Positions 6,231-14,875 of a stretch of DNA of 37,746 bases are shown piece after piece. The notes under the pieces were generated by a model. It was not told the origin of the DNA and ran no database searches. It worked only from the letters and a program-made list of their open reading frames with translations. The stretch comes from a virus. Each line of letters begins with the position of its first letter. Position 1 is the stretch's first letter. The position numbers and the translations under genes are program-made. Where the stretch lies: positions 1 to 37,746 of IMG/VR virus record IMGVR_UViG_3300045118_000329, one strand, 5' to 3'.

Positions 6231-7328
6231 CTACTGGGAGTAGATTTGATTGAGCACGGCGCGCGTTTTTGGCCCGACGATTCTCCCTTGTAATTTGTCG
6301 AGTTCATCATTTGGGGCAATTTTGTGCTTCTTTTGCCAAGCCAAAACTGCCTTACTTGAAATACTACCATAGTATCCTGTGCTTTGCGAATTGGCAGGGA
6401 AGAACCCCTCGTATTTGAGGATGTCCTGCAATGCCTTTACGTCGGCATCGACCGTGAACACTGGGCTGAATTGGAGGGTCTTGGTGAATGTGTACTTCGG
6501 CTTTGGTTGGGGTATAGGGGACGGCTGGGGTTGTGTTTGGTCGTCGAAGCGGAAGTTGATCAGATAGCCAGCGTACCAGTTGCGGGCATTGAAGAAGTCC
6601 TCATCGATCACGCGCTGACCGCCGAGGCCGAAGTTCGGACCCCAGCTGTCTTCGATGATGATGCATTTTTTGCCGTTCACGAGGGCGAAGTCAACGGCAG
6701 TAACCGAGTGTCGGCTCGTTGAGCCAGCATAGAGATCGAGTGCGGGGTTCATGACGACGGGGTGGTCAGTCCATTCGCGGTACTCGAAGTAGAACCACAC
6801 CATCACGCCTTTCTTGGTCGTCTGAATGAATGACGCAAGGGCATCGATGTTTTTGGCGGGCAGTTCCACGAAGTTCGGCACAGCGAAGACTTGGCCGACT
6901 TCCCGCTTGTGCGGTTCGACGACGACGGTGTCCATTTGCTGATCGGTTAGACCTTGCGATGGCGTGAGCACTTCGAGCGTTGCGCCGTTGTTTTTCACGA
7001 TCGTGCGGGCATCGATGGCACCCATACCGCTAGCGGGTTTGTTGGATCGCTGTGAATAGATGTCTGTGGCACTAAAGTGTACGTAATTCCCGTCTTTCAA
7101 GTATCGCATTATGCCCATCTCTTTCGCTTCCGTTTGAGCTACACAGCTCCCACTTCCGTTCTGGTTGAAAATGGGAAACTTCCTCCACTGATCGGGGGTC
7201 TTTTCAATCCAATTTACGGGATTGACGCTTGCTACAACTTCCTCGAATTTGTAGTCTTTTATTTTTTCGGACTCAGGACGAATATCAATCTCCGCTCCTG
7301 ACCTGAATTGTTCTTGTTCGTTTGGCAT
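6231..7328 (-). CDS. Papain-like (C1) cysteine peptidase with peptidoglycan-binding domain
   Basis: 365 residues in two domains. Residues ~45-250 have papain-family landmarks: FPIFNQNGSGSCVAQTEAKE with the catalytic Cys, SRHSVTAVDF with the His, and IIEDSWGPNFG in place of the usual N-S-W-G. After a Pro/Gln linker, residues ~290-365 form a PG_binding_1 domain (DVKALQDILKYEGFF, TGYYGSISSKAVLAWQKKH, VGPKTRAVLN) of the type common on Patescibacteria surface proteins. It is a likely peptide-cleaving endolysin or virion lysin; position before the holin favours lysis. Asp replaces the usual Asn of the triad, so activity is uncertain. Confidence 0.7.
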   Translation of the reverse strand: MPNEQEQFRSGAEIDIRPESEKIKDYKFEEVVASVNPVNWIEKTPDQWRKFPIFNQNGSGSCVAQTEAKEMGIMRYLKDGNYVHFSATDIYSQRSNKPASGMGAIDARTIVKNNGATLEVLTPSQGLTDQQMDTVVVEPHKREVGQVFAVPNFVELPAKNIDALASFIQTTKKGVMVWFYFEYREWTDHPVVMNPALDLYAGSTSRHSVTAVDFALVNGKKCIIIEDSWGPNFGLGGQRVIDEDFFNARNWYAGYLINFRFDDQTQPQPSPIPQPKPKYTFTKTLQFSPVFTVDADVKALQDILKYEGFFPANSQSTGYYGSISSKAVLAWQKKHKIAPNDELDKLQGRIVGPKTRAVLNQIYSQ

Positions 7329-7332
7329 GTTT

Positions 7333-7615
7333 TTAATTTAATTTTTTAAGATACGTTTCTGTTTTTCGATGGCATTCTTCACAGAGCGTTCGGCCGTTGT
7401 CGATTGCGAAGCGGAGCTCGGGGAAGTAGGCGAATGGTTTGATGTGGTCGGCTTGTATTTTGCTTCCGTGTTCTTCGCCGCCCCAAACGCACTGGTAATT
7501 ATCTCTCTTGAAAACTGACTCACGCCATCGTTTCACGTGAAAACGGAGGTCGTTTTTTGCCCGTATTCCACGGCTTTCTTCCTTTGTTGATTGTGTTGCC
7601 CTTTTTGAATGCCAT
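7333..7615 (-). pseudogene. HNH endonuclease split by a frameshift
   Basis: ATG 7615 opens a frame MAFKKGNTINKGRKPWNTGK, a typical HNH N-terminus, that stops after about 31 codons. The catalytic part lies in another frame from about 7536: WRESVFKRDNYQC, then ADHIKPF, then NGRTLCEECHRKTETY. A GTG at 7536 could restart translation, giving 67 residues. The first zinc knuckle is altered (CVWGG). A paralogous relic with the same beginning and end sits at 32764-32896. Confidence 0.65.
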
Positions 7616-7621
7616 AGTTTT

Positions 7622-7630
7622 ATTATATCA
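7622..7630 (-). promoter_or_regulatory. Extended -10 with leaderless spacing upstream of HNH locus
   Basis: TGA-TATAAT on the minus strand lies exactly 6 nt before ATG 7615. An AGCG-GGCGGT-CGCT dyad occupies the -35 region (7644-7657). Confidence 0.5.
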
Positions 7631-7643
7631 TGTTTGTTACAAT

Positions 7644-7657
7644 AGCGGGCGGTCGCT
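7644..7657. promoter_or_regulatory. AGCG-N6-CGCT dyad operator
   Basis: Reads AGCGGGCGGTCGCT on the plus strand. It matches 4165-4178 at all but one position, and resembles 1185-1194, 4907-4919 and 33484-33493. It touches a DnaA box on one side and lies in the -35 region of a promoter. Probable binding site of an unknown regulator. Confidence 0.5.
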
Positions 7658-7665
7658 TATCCACA
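7657..7665 (+). promoter_or_regulatory. DnaA box (perfect TTATCCACA)
   Basis: Perfect 9-mer, the only one found on the plus strand. It sits between the stop codon of the ejection-like gene at 7666 and the dyad at 7644-7657. Confidence 0.6.
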
Positions 7666-9153
7666 TCACTTTGGAGTGCCGAAATTCGATACTCTCTTAC
7701 CTATATTGATCAGTGATTGCGCGGTTTGTGCGCCTGGGGCTTTGAAGTATAGGTTTCGTATCGCCCGATCGAGAGCCCTGCCGCCGAGTGCTCCGACAAT
7801 CGGGCCTGCGACTGGCACCTGGGTTGACGCTCCAACTATCGAGCCGAGTATTGAGCTTACATACCCGCCAACTCTACCTCCTTTTACCGCTCGTCCTTGC
7901 AACGCCTCTGCGAATCTTATTGCAGACAAAATCTCGCCCTCTTTTTCGAGAATAGTTCTTGACGCTGGGTCGAGGTGATATACATGCTTTCGCGCCGCAT
8001 CACCAATGGCACGAAACACGTCTCGCAACTCGGGATCATATCGCTTGTTCATTGTGAGGCGTATATTGTCAAGAGTATCAAGTGTGATTCTCTGTCCAAA
8101 GCTCGTTCTGAAGTCCTTGAGAATGGAATCGGCTTTTTTCATTGTGGTACCTACCATGCCGCTATTTTTGAGTTCCTGGGAAGACTGAATTGTCTTGACC
8201 ACACTTTTCTTGAAGTCATTAAATGCGATTGTTTTTCTCGAAGATGAGAGTGACGTAGAGCGCGGTTTTGCAAGTGAGTCAAGTTCCTCGCGCAATTTTC
8301 CGAGTATGTTTGTCGTGTCTACTTTTGCGTCCACGACTTCGGGTACTAGCTTCCTCTCGCCGAGCGTCTTAATTGGGTTGCTTTTTTCTGTCCATACGCC
8401 GTTCACCTTAACTCGCTTTGTACCCTCCTCATATGCATTTTGAAGCGATCGGATGTTTCTCGTCATCTCCTGTAACCTGTTTGTCGGTGTTCTCTTTGCA
8501 AGACCAGTCACGGCTTTTCCCACTCCAGCAGCAACAAACGGAGCAGCCGCGCCGAACTTTGCAGCAGTCTTAACTTCTTCTATGTCGCCGCCAGTTTGCG
8601 CGGCACGAACTGCACCCGCCTCTGTGGCGCCTATAGCGGCTTTACCGCCGAGTTTCAATGCGCCTGATGCTATCTTCCCTGCTTTTCCTGCTTTTGATAA
8701 TTTGCTTAGCGCGGAGGCGCCCTCGATGGCTTTTGCGCCTTTCACTGCAAGTCCAGCTGGTATGAAGAATTCGCCGATCTGCTCTGCTCCGAAACCAATG
8801 TTTTGGGCGGTCCCTTTTGGCTTTAAGAATTCGGGTTTTTCCTCGGGCAAGAGTTGACCTGGAATGACCTTATCCGCAAGCTGACCTATTCCAAAGACTG
8901 TGCTACCAAGACCCTTTGCAACTCCCACTCCGAAATTTCCCACCGCACCAGCAACGCGACCGAGAGTTGACGAGCTTTGCGGTGTTTCTTGTGAAACTGG
9001 TTGAGGCGATACTGCTGACTGAACCCTGTCCGCATAGACGGGATACTTTTGCAACATTCGATTCCCGATTTCGGCATCGGGAACTTGCGCGTAGTCTGGG
9101 TACTTGCTCTTGATCTGTGCGCCGAATTGTTCAATTGTCATTTTTTCAGCCAT
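7666..9153 (-). CDS. Probable internal virion / DNA ejection protein 2
   Basis: 495 residues. The N-terminus (MTIEQFGAQIKSKYPDYAQV) is followed by a long Gly/Ala-rich amphipathic stretch (residues ~65-215) with repeated hydrophobic helices such as GAVGNFGVGVAKGLGSTVFG. The rest is helical and charged. This composition fits podovirus ejection proteins, which leave the capsid and form a channel through the host envelope. It is the last gene of the structural run, before the lysis cassette. Assignment rests on composition and position. Confidence 0.55.
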   Translation of the reverse strand: MAEKMTIEQFGAQIKSKYPDYAQVPDAEIGNRMLQKYPVYADRVQSAVSPQPVSQETPQSSSTLGRVAGAVGNFGVGVAKGLGSTVFGIGQLADKVIPGQLLPEEKPEFLKPKGTAQNIGFGAEQIGEFFIPAGLAVKGAKAIEGASALSKLSKAGKAGKIASGALKLGGKAAIGATEAGAVRAAQTGGDIEEVKTAAKFGAAAPFVAAGVGKAVTGLAKRTPTNRLQEMTRNIRSLQNAYEEGTKRVKVNGVWTEKSNPIKTLGERKLVPEVVDAKVDTTNILGKLREELDSLAKPRSTSLSSSRKTIAFNDFKKSVVKTIQSSQELKNSGMVGTTMKKADSILKDFRTSFGQRITLDTLDNIRLTMNKRYDPELRDVFRAIGDAARKHVYHLDPASRTILEKEGEILSAIRFAEALQGRAVKGGRVGGYVSSILGSIVGASTQVPVAGPIVGALGGRALDRAIRNLYFKAPGAQTAQSLINIGKRVSNFGTPK

Positions 9154-9157
9154 ATAT

Positions 9158-10567
9158 TTATTTGAATAGTCCTAATGGATCGTTTGTGGGGACTACTCCA
9201 CTATATGATGCGCCAGCGGAAGAACCACCGCCTGTTGTAACGGCGTTTTCCATTCTAGTGATCAGATCCTCCAACCTCACTAGCTCTGACTTCATCGATT
9301 CGGGACTTTGCAGTTCGGGGTTCAGGGTCGTGCCAGCCGATGTCATCAACTGAACGTCGGCATTCGACATCTGAGGCCCGAAGAACTTCTTAATGTTGGG
9401 ATCCGTCATCATTGTCAGCACGTTTGTTCTCAAGGTATTTGTTTCTGCCACAAGATTCGTATAGTCTGTGCTTCCAATAAGTAATCCCTCTGCTGTTTTT
9501 CTTAATCCACTTCTACCTGAAGCGTGTGCGAGGTTTTTTGCTTTCTGTAGGCTGCTTTTCACAAGAGCGATTCGATCCGTTGTGTTTGCTGTGCCAGCTC
9601 CACTGCTCGTTGCGGCTTCCTTGACTGCAATCTCGCGTTGTTTATTGGCATAATCAAGACCAAATTGTCGCTTATCCTCTTCGAATTTCCGATCGGCTTC
9701 GGCTTTGGATTGCGCCAGTGATTTTTCTTGCAGGCCAGTGGTGATACCGAAGCGTCGTGCGCTTTCAGCTTCCTCTTTGGAAGTCTGAATGCGTGAGCGT
9801 TCTGCGGCGACTGCTTTGTCGGCGCGATCGAGAGCGAATTTCGAACCCTCGATTGAGGCTTGACGCACAGCTTGCATCCGAGCGAGTTTTCGCTCGAGAG
9901 GCTCCGCTTTTCCTTGAAGGCCGAGCAGTGTGTTTGTGAGACGATTTTCTATCGCGCGTTGCTGGCCAGTGATGAACTCCATTGCAATCGGTTGCTCGGA
10001 TGTTGCCTGCATCCCGAGCCGTCCGCTCTGTTTTGCTCTTTCTGCTTCCGCAATGATCTTGTCTATGTCTTCCTGGGTAGAGAGTTCTTCGGGACTTATC
10101 TGTTGGCTCGCTGCATAGGCCTTTTCGGCCAAATCCAGGGCTTTTATGGCTTCTGGCGATATTTGTGGCACCGCAGGGGCAAAAGCCGCTCCTGGGGCAG
10201 TTGTGGGGGCTGTGGGGGCTGTGGGGGGGGTAATTTGGGGTACGACTGGTCTGGGAGCAACTGATTGGGCAGAAATGGGACCTGAGGGCGTTCCTGGCCT
10301 TGCAACGATCGCAGAGGGGATATTACCCGCCTGCGTAAGTTGCGTAGGTTTGGTTGGTGTCTGAGGAGGCACGTATTTCGGTTCTGCCAATATGCTCACA
10401 TTCGGCGCGGGATTGAGCTCGGGCGCAACAGGTTTTGGCGACACAGGAGTGAAGAGTGCAGGCGACGTCGAAGTGGCCGCTGGCTTTTTGAGCAGTTGTG
10501 CAAATGGATCGACCATCGTTTTCAGGGAATTCGAGAAGCTATAATTTTGAAATGTGTTTGATGCCAT
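9158..10567 (-). CDS. Probable internal virion / DNA ejection protein 1
   Basis: 469 residues. Residues ~30-135 are a disordered Pro/Thr/Ala-rich segment. Residues ~140-325 are a long coiled coil (ALDLAEKAYAASQQ, KLARMQAVRQASIEG, AEADRKFEEDKRQFG). A helical C-terminal domain follows, ending in Gly/Ser and NDPLGLFK. Its size, coiled coil and place beside a Gly/Ala-rich partner gene suggest an internal virion protein. The start follows ATAACC and the next gene begins 4 nt after the stop. Confidence 0.5.
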   Translation of the reverse strand: MASNTFQNYSFSNSLKTMVDPFAQLLKKPAATSTSPALFTPVSPKPVAPELNPAPNVSILAEPKYVPPQTPTKPTQLTQAGNIPSAIVARPGTPSGPISAQSVAPRPVVPQITPPTAPTAPTTAPGAAFAPAVPQISPEAIKALDLAEKAYAASQQISPEELSTQEDIDKIIAEAERAKQSGRLGMQATSEQPIAMEFITGQQRAIENRLTNTLLGLQGKAEPLERKLARMQAVRQASIEGSKFALDRADKAVAAERSRIQTSKEEAESARRFGITTGLQEKSLAQSKAEADRKFEEDKRQFGLDYANKQREIAVKEAATSSGAGTANTTDRIALVKSSLQKAKNLAHASGRSGLRKTAEGLLIGSTDYTNLVAETNTLRTNVLTMMTDPNIKKFFGPQMSNADVQLMTSAGTTLNPELQSPESMKSELVRLEDLITRMENAVTTGGGSSAGASYSGVVPTNDPLGLFK

Positions 10568-10569
10568 GG

Positions 10570-11733
10570 TTATAGGCTAACCGTGAGGTTAGGATTTATG
10601 ACGAACTCTTCACCATATCCGTCCTCTAGCACCAACGACATGTCGTTGAAGCCATAGGTTTGGAAAAGGGTTGATACGCCGTCGACCAGCATTTCTTTGA
10701 ATGCATCAGCGCGTCCGTCTTTTTCTTTTGCCCAATATCGATATGCTCCGTAAATTTCAGGCAGGTCATGAAACGCCTCGGGCAATAATGGCATCATGCC
10801 TATCGTATATGCGGCAGCTGCACCAGTGGTGAGTGAGCGACCGCCATACGGCCTGTCCAAGTACAGAATCGTCGTGCTCTCGACCGCAGCGATGCGATAC
10901 CATTCGCCATCGCCAGACGACGCCGCTGTATTTGAATGCGTTACGCGAAGCCAGCGGTCGACCATGGGGGTCGTCCAGCTGGTACCTGAACCTGTGACTT
11001 TCGGGGATCCGTTCGTGATGATGTCGACCGTACCTGTGGTGTAGTCCGCGATATTCAAATCGGGAACTCGGATCTTTGATTGCAACGTTGCGACGTAGCC
11101 AGCGGTTGAAAAGCGCGGGAAGAATGCAAGCTTTTGATCGTTCACGAACCACTTCTCGGGCGCGTCGGCTTTGTAGTCGGTTCCCGATCGAGTCTGGTTA
11201 TATTCTTTGAGGCTGTTGAATGGAGTAGGGTTGTAGATTGTGGTGCCGACTTTTACCGAAACGCTTTCGACGAGATCGACGTCATATGGCAATGGTTGGA
11301 ACGTTTCTTGAATGTTCACTGTGTGCGTTCCCGTACCAGTGTCTGTGATATCGATCGCGGTGCCTGCGTAGGCATTCGCTAGGGAGCTTGCGACTTTGAA
11401 TGTCGTCGCGCTTTGGTAGATGAGGTAGTAGGTTGTCGAGGTTGAAAGGCCAGCAGGAAGCGTGGTGGTCGACGAGAATGTTACCTCGGTCCCAGTAAGG
11501 GTGAGAATCGTGCTTGCGGCAGTGCAAATATCAGTTGCTGCGACGGCCGTGAATGTCGAGCTTGGCGCAAAGGTTGAGATTGTGCGTGGGCGGTGAAGAA
11601 AAGGCCAGTTTGCTTTGGCGAGTAACCGCCTGTGGAAGTCATTCATCCATTCATCACCCTGCGTCAAATTGGCCGATGACGTGTTTTTGGTGTCGACCCC
11701 ATAAGTGTTTCGCAGTGTGGTATAGGATTTCAT
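10570..11733 (-). CDS. Head-tail adaptor-like protein with inserted beta module
   Basis: 387 residues. The N-terminus (LTQGDEWMNDFHRRLLAKAN) and the region after residue ~150 (LPYDVDLVESVSVKVGTTIY, APEKWFVNDQKLAFFP) resemble adaptor or gatekeeper proteins below the portal. Residues ~60-150 hold an extra Thr/Ser-rich module (TLPAGLSTSTTYYLIYQSAT, DITDTGTGTHTV) that also occurs in the stopper-like protein at 12138-13805. The C-terminal part is helical and acidic. A TAAAAT lies exactly 6 nt before the ATG. The adaptor call is an inference from architecture and gene order. Confidence 0.5.
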   Translation of the reverse strand: MKSYTTLRNTYGVDTKNTSSANLTQGDEWMNDFHRRLLAKANWPFLHRPRTISTFAPSSTFTAVAATDICTAASTILTLTGTEVTFSSTTTLPAGLSTSTTYYLIYQSATTFKVASSLANAYAGTAIDITDTGTGTHTVNIQETFQPLPYDVDLVESVSVKVGTTIYNPTPFNSLKEYNQTRSGTDYKADAPEKWFVNDQKLAFFPRFSTAGYVATLQSKIRVPDLNIADYTTGTVDIITNGSPKVTGSGTSWTTPMVDRWLRVTHSNTAASSGDGEWYRIAAVESTTILYLDRPYGGRSLTTGAAAAYTIGMMPLLPEAFHDLPEIYGAYRYWAKEKDGRADAFKEMLVDGVSTLFQTYGFNDMSLVLEDGYGEEFVINPNLTVSL

Positions 11734-11739
11734 AGATTT

Positions 11740-11745
11740 ATTTTA
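11740..11745 (-). promoter_or_regulatory. -10-like TAAAAT with leaderless spacing
   Basis: The hexamer ends exactly 6 nt before the ATG at 11733. No clear -35 or extended TG is visible, so the support is mainly the conserved spacing shared with five other starts. Confidence 0.3.
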
Positions 11746-12141
11746 ATATATTAGTTTTCGTATGACCATAACGCGCCACGTTCCACTTCCCAGGTCAACA
11801 GCTCCACCGCTTTCGTTTTGGATTCTGATACTCACTGTATCCGTCGCGGAAACGTAGGCGGTTACCGTAATGCCTTGTAGGCTGTAGGGCGCAGAGAACA
11901 TGACGAAATCACCAAGGTTTGCACCTGATATGCCAGAGACTGTCTGGGTCTCACCAGCTCCATCTGCCAAGTTGCCTGGATTTATGGTCTGCTCTTTATA
12001 GAATACCGTGTCCAAATCAGCGAATCGAACGCGAGAGACATCGAACCCGTTGTGGAGGTGATCAACAATCTCGGGGTTTCGCTTCATATCATTAATCTGC
12101 CTTTGCAGATCATTTATTTGTTTTTGGAGTTCTTCGTTCAT
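11743..12141 (-). CDS. Small tail/fibre accessory protein with N-terminal coiled coil
   Basis: 132 residues. Residues 1-25 form a heptad-patterned coiled coil (ELQKQINDLQRQINDMKR), followed by FDVSRVRFADLDTVFYKEQT and a beta-rich domain (LQGITVTAYVSATDTVSIRI, GTWRVMVIRKLIY). This resembles trimeric fibre or baseplate-like components. Its ATG overlaps the stop of the propeller-like gene (ATGA), so translation is coupled. Function inferred only from shape and neighbours. Confidence 0.6.
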   Translation of the reverse strand: MNEELQKQINDLQRQINDMKRNPEIVDHLHNGFDVSRVRFADLDTVFYKEQTINPGNLADGAGETQTVSGISGANLGDFVMFSAPYSLQGITVTAYVSATDTVSIRIQNESGGAVDLGSGTWRVMVIRKLIY

Positions 12142-13805
12142 GGTATTAGACGAATTTCGAGCAAGTCGGGCGACCCGTCCATCTCAACTTGAATTTGTAT
12201 GTTCTCGATATCGATCAGACCAATGTCGGATTCGTATGAAAGAGTTGAGCTGTCGGTCGTATATGTGGCCAGTGTAGTAAATGAGCTCGATACATCGGTG
12301 CGATAACCCACGCGAATGTGGCCAGATCCAGCACGGGCAAGTTGGACTTCAAGTGTGGAATACGTTCCCTTTCCTAATTTTGTTGCAATGCGGTAAAGCG
12401 CTGAGTGGATCACTGCCTCATAGGAGGCATATCTTGTGCCATCGTGGTTATCGATCCCGCCATTGTATCCGATGATGTAAAAATCGTTTGCAGCATATAT
12501 TGCATTTACCTGTGCAGAGCCAGTCGATGGCATGTTATCCATGAGCGCGCGGCCATCGGCATAGAGGATGTAGACACCACTATTGCCAGATGTTTGGCCC
12601 TGCAGTCCGAATAGAAGTGCGCCATTCCTGGCCGCGATGCCACCCCATGACACTGGATTGGAAAGCAACGAAGCCGCATTGTTCGTCATGTAATCAGGGA
12701 TGTGCTTGAACAGCTTCACATACGTTCCCTGTGTGCTATAAATGTTTCCTTTGCCGCCAGCAAGAATATATACAACGTTACCGATGTTTTTCATCCCTTT
12801 TATGCCGTTTTCATGCACTGGGAGTGGCAGATTATAGGAACTTGATGTTCGATCCCACGGGTAAATCTTATTGAAACTATTGCCACCGATTAAGAGATTG
12901 ATCCCCAGCTCTTCGAGACACTGGGCAATCTCTCGCACTGGTAAATCCAACGAATTATTTGTTGCGGTGTACGTTGCTCCATTCGAAGGATCGAATGTCG
13001 AGCCAGAATTCTCTCGAATGCTCCCCACATAGCGATCGTCACAGAAATATATGATGTTATCCTGTGCACTTATCGCATGGTGACTGTTTCCGCTTCCTGC
13101 ACCAGAATTGAGACTGAGCCATGACGATGACCATGTAGGGCTTTCTAATTGCGTCGTTCCGAATACGTTTACCACGTCAACTGTCGCGTTCCTGAAAACG
13201 AACAGGTACGTTGCACTCGAACTTGAGAAGCTGGAAATTGCGAGACCATTTCCCGCAGAACTAGTAAGTGTGTTGCCATTCAAAATATGAAATATTCCAC
13301 TTTGGTTGTACCAAACTCGTCCATTGGAATCAATCGCAAATTTCACGTCAGTTCGAGGATCGTTGACGATGTGATTTATTGTGCCTGGGTTTACTGTGGA
13401 GAACGTATGCGTCCCCGTCCCAGCGTCAGTTATATTTATTGCCGTCGAGGAATTCGCATTTGCGATGCTTGTTGCCAACTTGAATGTAGTGCTTGACAAA
13501 TTGATAACAAAGTAGTTCGTGCTGGTAGTGAGACCCGCGGGAAGCGTTCCTGTTGTTGTGAGCTGAACACAAGTCGTCGTCGTCATCGACGATATATTTG
13601 TTGCGGTAGTACAAATGTCGGTTGCTGCATCAGCAGTAAAAGTAGCAGAAAGGGCAGTATGAAATGCGGTTACCGTCTTTTTCTGTGTTTTTACCGCCCC
13701 TGGAAACATTTCGATATCAACATTTCGCATAAGTGAAAACCCGCCCACGTGTGGGGATTCGACAATCGCATTTTGCCAGTTATTTATAACAAGTGGTTCC
13801 CCCAT
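12138..13805 (-). CDS. Propeller-like tail hub/stopper protein with inserted beta module
   Basis: 555 residues. The N-terminus (LVINNWQNAIVESPHVGGFS, RNVDIEMFPGAVKTQKK) is typical of phage proteins that plug or extend the portal channel. Residues ~50-140 contain the same Thr-rich module as the adaptor-like gene (TGTLPAGLTTSTNYFVINLS, NITDAGTGTHTF). From ~150 on, strand-turn repeats of Asn/Gly/Ser (FAIDSNGRVWYNQSGIFHIL, YFCDDRYVGSIRENSG, YILAGGKGNIYSTQGTYVKL) suggest a beta-propeller, as in P22-like stabilisation proteins. The C-terminus is a separate beta domain. Confidence 0.55.
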   Translation of the reverse strand: MGEPLVINNWQNAIVESPHVGGFSLMRNVDIEMFPGAVKTQKKTVTAFHTALSATFTADAATDICTTATNISSMTTTTCVQLTTTGTLPAGLTTSTNYFVINLSSTTFKLATSIANANSSTAINITDAGTGTHTFSTVNPGTINHIVNDPRTDVKFAIDSNGRVWYNQSGIFHILNGNTLTSSAGNGLAISSFSSSSATYLFVFRNATVDVVNVFGTTQLESPTWSSSWLSLNSGAGSGNSHHAISAQDNIIYFCDDRYVGSIRENSGSTFDPSNGATYTATNNSLDLPVREIAQCLEELGINLLIGGNSFNKIYPWDRTSSSYNLPLPVHENGIKGMKNIGNVVYILAGGKGNIYSTQGTYVKLFKHIPDYMTNNAASLLSNPVSWGGIAARNGALLFGLQGQTSGNSGVYILYADGRALMDNMPSTGSAQVNAIYAANDFYIIGYNGGIDNHDGTRYASYEAVIHSALYRIATKLGKGTYSTLEVQLARAGSGHIRVGYRTDVSSSFTTLATYTTDSSTLSYESDIGLIDIENIQIQVEMDGSPDLLEIRLIP

Positions 13806-13806
13806 G

Positions 13807-14172
13807 TTAGTAATTTTTGCCGTTTATGCGACCTACAATAATTGCCAGTTTTTGCAAAATTTCGGATTGGGTTCTGTTGTTCTCCCGCGTTCCATCTTGG
13901 ATCGCACGCTCGATACGACTAAGCGATTCTCTGAGTTCATGGAAGTGGTTTGAACTGAGAAGTCGCACCCGCTCATCTATCGTCGCAAGGGTAATTATCT
14001 CTCCTTTGTCGTTGGTTTCCTGTGGTTGTTGGTTTTTAGAGCGAAGCCAATCATTGAAGGCGGGGATGGTCGGGCCTATTGTCTTGAAAATGAAGTATGA
14101 TACTGCCACCGCAGCACCAGGAATGCTGATATTTTCGATGAGGGTCTTTAATGTGATGAAATATTGTTCCAT
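13807..14172 (-). CDS. Small membrane-anchored coiled-coil protein
   Basis: 121 residues. One hydrophobic helix lies near the N-terminus (IPGAAVAVSYFIFKTIGPTI). A cytoplasmic-type helical region follows (IDERVRLLSSNHFHELRESL, IERAIQDGTRENNRTQSEIL). It could be a second holin or antiholin-like factor placed within the virion genes, or a membrane-associated virion protein. It lies between the LamG gene and the propeller-like gene, with 1-nt and 12-nt gaps. Confidence 0.55.
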   Translation of the reverse strand: MEQYFITLKTLIENISIPGAAVAVSYFIFKTIGPTIPAFNDWLRSKNQQPQETNDKGEIITLATIDERVRLLSSNHFHELRESLSRIERAIQDGTRENNRTQSEILQKLAIIVGRINGKNY

Positions 14173-14184
14173 TACTTTATAATT

Positions 14185-14874
14185 TTATGCTCCACGGACT
14201 GGCGGCCCATCAACAACTGCGTCTACTGTAGGTGTTCCATTTGACCCTTGAAGATAGTCTATTACTGTTGATGTACTATCTAACCTCCATGCAGAAATAC
14301 ACCCCGTAAATTCGTTAAAACCCGCAGGTAACCAACGTAGTGTTTCCAACTGATTTTGAGATAATGGGGTATTGTAAATTCTTATATGATCAAGATATCC
14401 AGTCCAACAATTATTGTCTACACCCCCACCACCCCTGCCACCAAGGAGCATAGTCACATTGTTTGATGTAATTGATGCTGGAACGCCACTTGTAGTTGAT
14501 ACAGAAGATAAGGAGGATGCAGTAGTACCCCCGTAGTAAATATACATCGTATCGGTACCACTGGTATCAAGAACATATGCGTAAAACCCCCATTGATTGG
14601 TCGATACGTTACCTGTCAAAGTCGGGTTCCAATTAGGATTATTACCATTGAACTGGAATACACCCGTTGTCGTATTATTAACCAAACCACATCTGAAGCC
14701 AGCACTCCCTCCATAATCATTTTTGAAACATGCATCAGGTGTATTGCCAGAACTAATGCTTGTTATAAGGCCCCAAAAACAGAAAGTGAATCCCGTGGAA
14801 ATAGCATCATATGGAGTATCAGCTGTGCTAATATTTTTTGCATCTAGTACTGAAGTTCCTATTTGAAGTGCCAT
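14185..14874 (-). CDS. LamG/concanavalin-like receptor-binding candidate
   Basis: 229 residues from ATG 14874, one base after the fibre stop. The fold signature is a laminin-G/ConA-like jelly roll: FTFCFWGLITSISSGNTPDA, TNQWGFYAYVLDTSGTDTMY, WTGYLDHIRIYNTPLSQNQL, then CISAWRLDSTS. Such domains bind glycans or proteins, and behind a long fibre this is a good receptor-binding candidate. The gene is visibly richer in A+T than its neighbours and reads as a recently exchanged module. A longer frame upstream overlaps the fibre and is less likely. Confidence 0.7.
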   Translation of the reverse strand: MALQIGTSVLDAKNISTADTPYDAISTGFTFCFWGLITSISSGNTPDACFKNDYGGSAGFRCGLVNNTTTGVFQFNGNNPNWNPTLTGNVSTNQWGFYAYVLDTSGTDTMYIYYGGTTASSLSSVSTTSGVPASITSNNVTMLLGGRGGGGVDNNCWTGYLDHIRIYNTPLSQNQLETLRWLPAGFNEFTGCISAWRLDSTSTVIDYLQGSNGTPTVDAVVDGPPVRGA

Positions 14875-14875
14875 G

